Assembly: GCA_026413225.1 (NCBI GenBank)
Contig: CM048553.1
Coordinates: 42,076,001-42,140,000, forward strand
DNA from: Otis tarda
Lineage: Eukaryota; Chordata; Aves; Otidiformes; Otididae
Length of the DNA stretch: 64,000 nucleotides
Direction of reading: 5' to 3'
A program made the translations under genes and the position numbers. Below the pieces are notes generated by a model. That model saw only the letters and a list, made by a program, of their open reading frames with translations. It was not told the origin of the DNA and did no database searches. This document shows positions 63,201-64,000 of this stretch, in pieces (within the stretch, counting starts at the first letter, position 1; each line of letters opens with the position of its first letter).

Positions 63201-64000
63201 CAGACTAAAGGCTAAGGCTGAAGCTTTATATAGAGGACAAACACCGAAAATGATGGAAACAGAAATGAGGGTTACAGACAAGCTCCTTTTCCCCTGGAGT
63301 ATCCTCGTTTGCTTCTGATGAGTGAGTAGGCTACCAAGTAAAGCAGCCAGTTGTGTGTGAAATGCTGGCGGCTGTGTATGAGTGTGCTCCCTGGAGCTGT
63401 ACCACTTACGCAGTTGGTGCGCTTCAAGTGCTGCTGAAACTGATTTATTTCACTGTATTACAAAGCAGTCACACTTTTTCAGAAGGGTGATAGAGATGTC
63501 TCCTTTTTCAGAGATTTACCTCAATTATTTCTTCGTAGTTAAGAGCAGACATTGTACAGCACAACCCTACCTGCAGTATCATTTTCCTGGCCAAACTGCT
63601 AACTCAAAATCTGCTTTTGTTTGGATATGATATGGAATGTCTTTTTTTTTAGTTTTCTTTGGCAAACTGAAATATCTGAGGGTGGATGAATCATCTTATT
63701 TGCCTGAGAAGAAACATGTTCTAGTGTAGGACACTAACATCTCCTTTTTTAAGGAAAGCACAGACATTCAGAAAGCTAAAGAGAAGACAGTAATTCTGCT
63801 TTCCTCTTTCTCCCGGTGGTTAGAGGTGGCTGTTCAGAGCAGAGCCTTTCATGAACTTTAATCTTCCCTCTCCTATTTCATAACTGTGTTCTAAAGTATT
63901 GTGAGGAAATATTCTCATCTCATGTTAGAGAGGCTGTTCTAGTCAGAATTAATCCATTGAATGTCCCTTTGGGCAAAAGCAAGAATTACTTCTGTTTCCT
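54231..64000. other. Gene-free intergenic DNA to the window end
   Basis: Nearly 10 kb of AT-rich DNA with homopolymer runs (for example A- and C-runs near 57825-57866). I found no CR1, LTR, exon with splice signals or RNA gene. Open frames are short and unlike any family I know. In mammals the next gene beyond OXSM is LRRC3B; no part of it is visible. Confidence 0.6.

Overview
The window looks like nuclear DNA from a bird. It holds two vertebrate-type split genes with GT/AG introns, an AT-rich background with CpG-rich promoters, many CR1 LINE fragments (several ending in the ATTCTATG-type 3' repeat typical of bird and reptile CR1) and long LTRs of an avian endogenous-retrovirus type. The species cannot be named from the sequence alone. 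I saw no rRNA, tRNA, CRISPR array or bacterial-type operon.

Layout. 1-8.5 kb is AT-rich DNA downstream of NGLY1, with its probable 3' UTR. 8542-32892 (minus strand) is the complete NGLY1 coding region, peptide:N-glycanase, in 12 exons that I reassembled exon by exon. The reading frame is intact, 642 codons, with catalytic triad and zinc-binding cysteines present. Its introns carry an LTR plus a short internal retroviral remnant (13.36-14.77 kb), three CR1 pieces, a possible hAT fragment and a hexamer array. 32.4-35.0 kb is the head-to-head promoter region, with two CpG-rich blocks about 1.5 kb apart. 36340-40198 (plus strand) is the complete OXSM coding region, mitochondrial 3-oxoacyl-ACP synthase, in two coding exons (461 codons). 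A probable non-coding first exon ends at 35026. 40.4-64 kb has no gene I can recognise. It contains CR1 copies (one nested inside another), a (CTCAT)17 microsatellite, a 1.1-kb solo LTR flanked by a 5-bp duplication, a short degenerate telomere-like array and GC-rich patches of unknown nature.

The two genes are functionally unrelated. NGLY1 removes N-glycans from misfolded glycoproteins in the cytosol during ER-associated degradation. OXSM is the condensing enzyme of mitochondrial type II fatty-acid synthesis. They are neighbours in the same divergent order in human (established knowledge), so this is conserved synteny. I did not find a new biological system. The points most worth a second look are the sense-oriented LTR with its own poly(A) signal inside NGLY1, the retroviral remnant whose recognisable sequence begins at the primer-binding site, the TCAGGG-type array next to NGLY1 exon 1, and the nested CR1 with its short target duplication.
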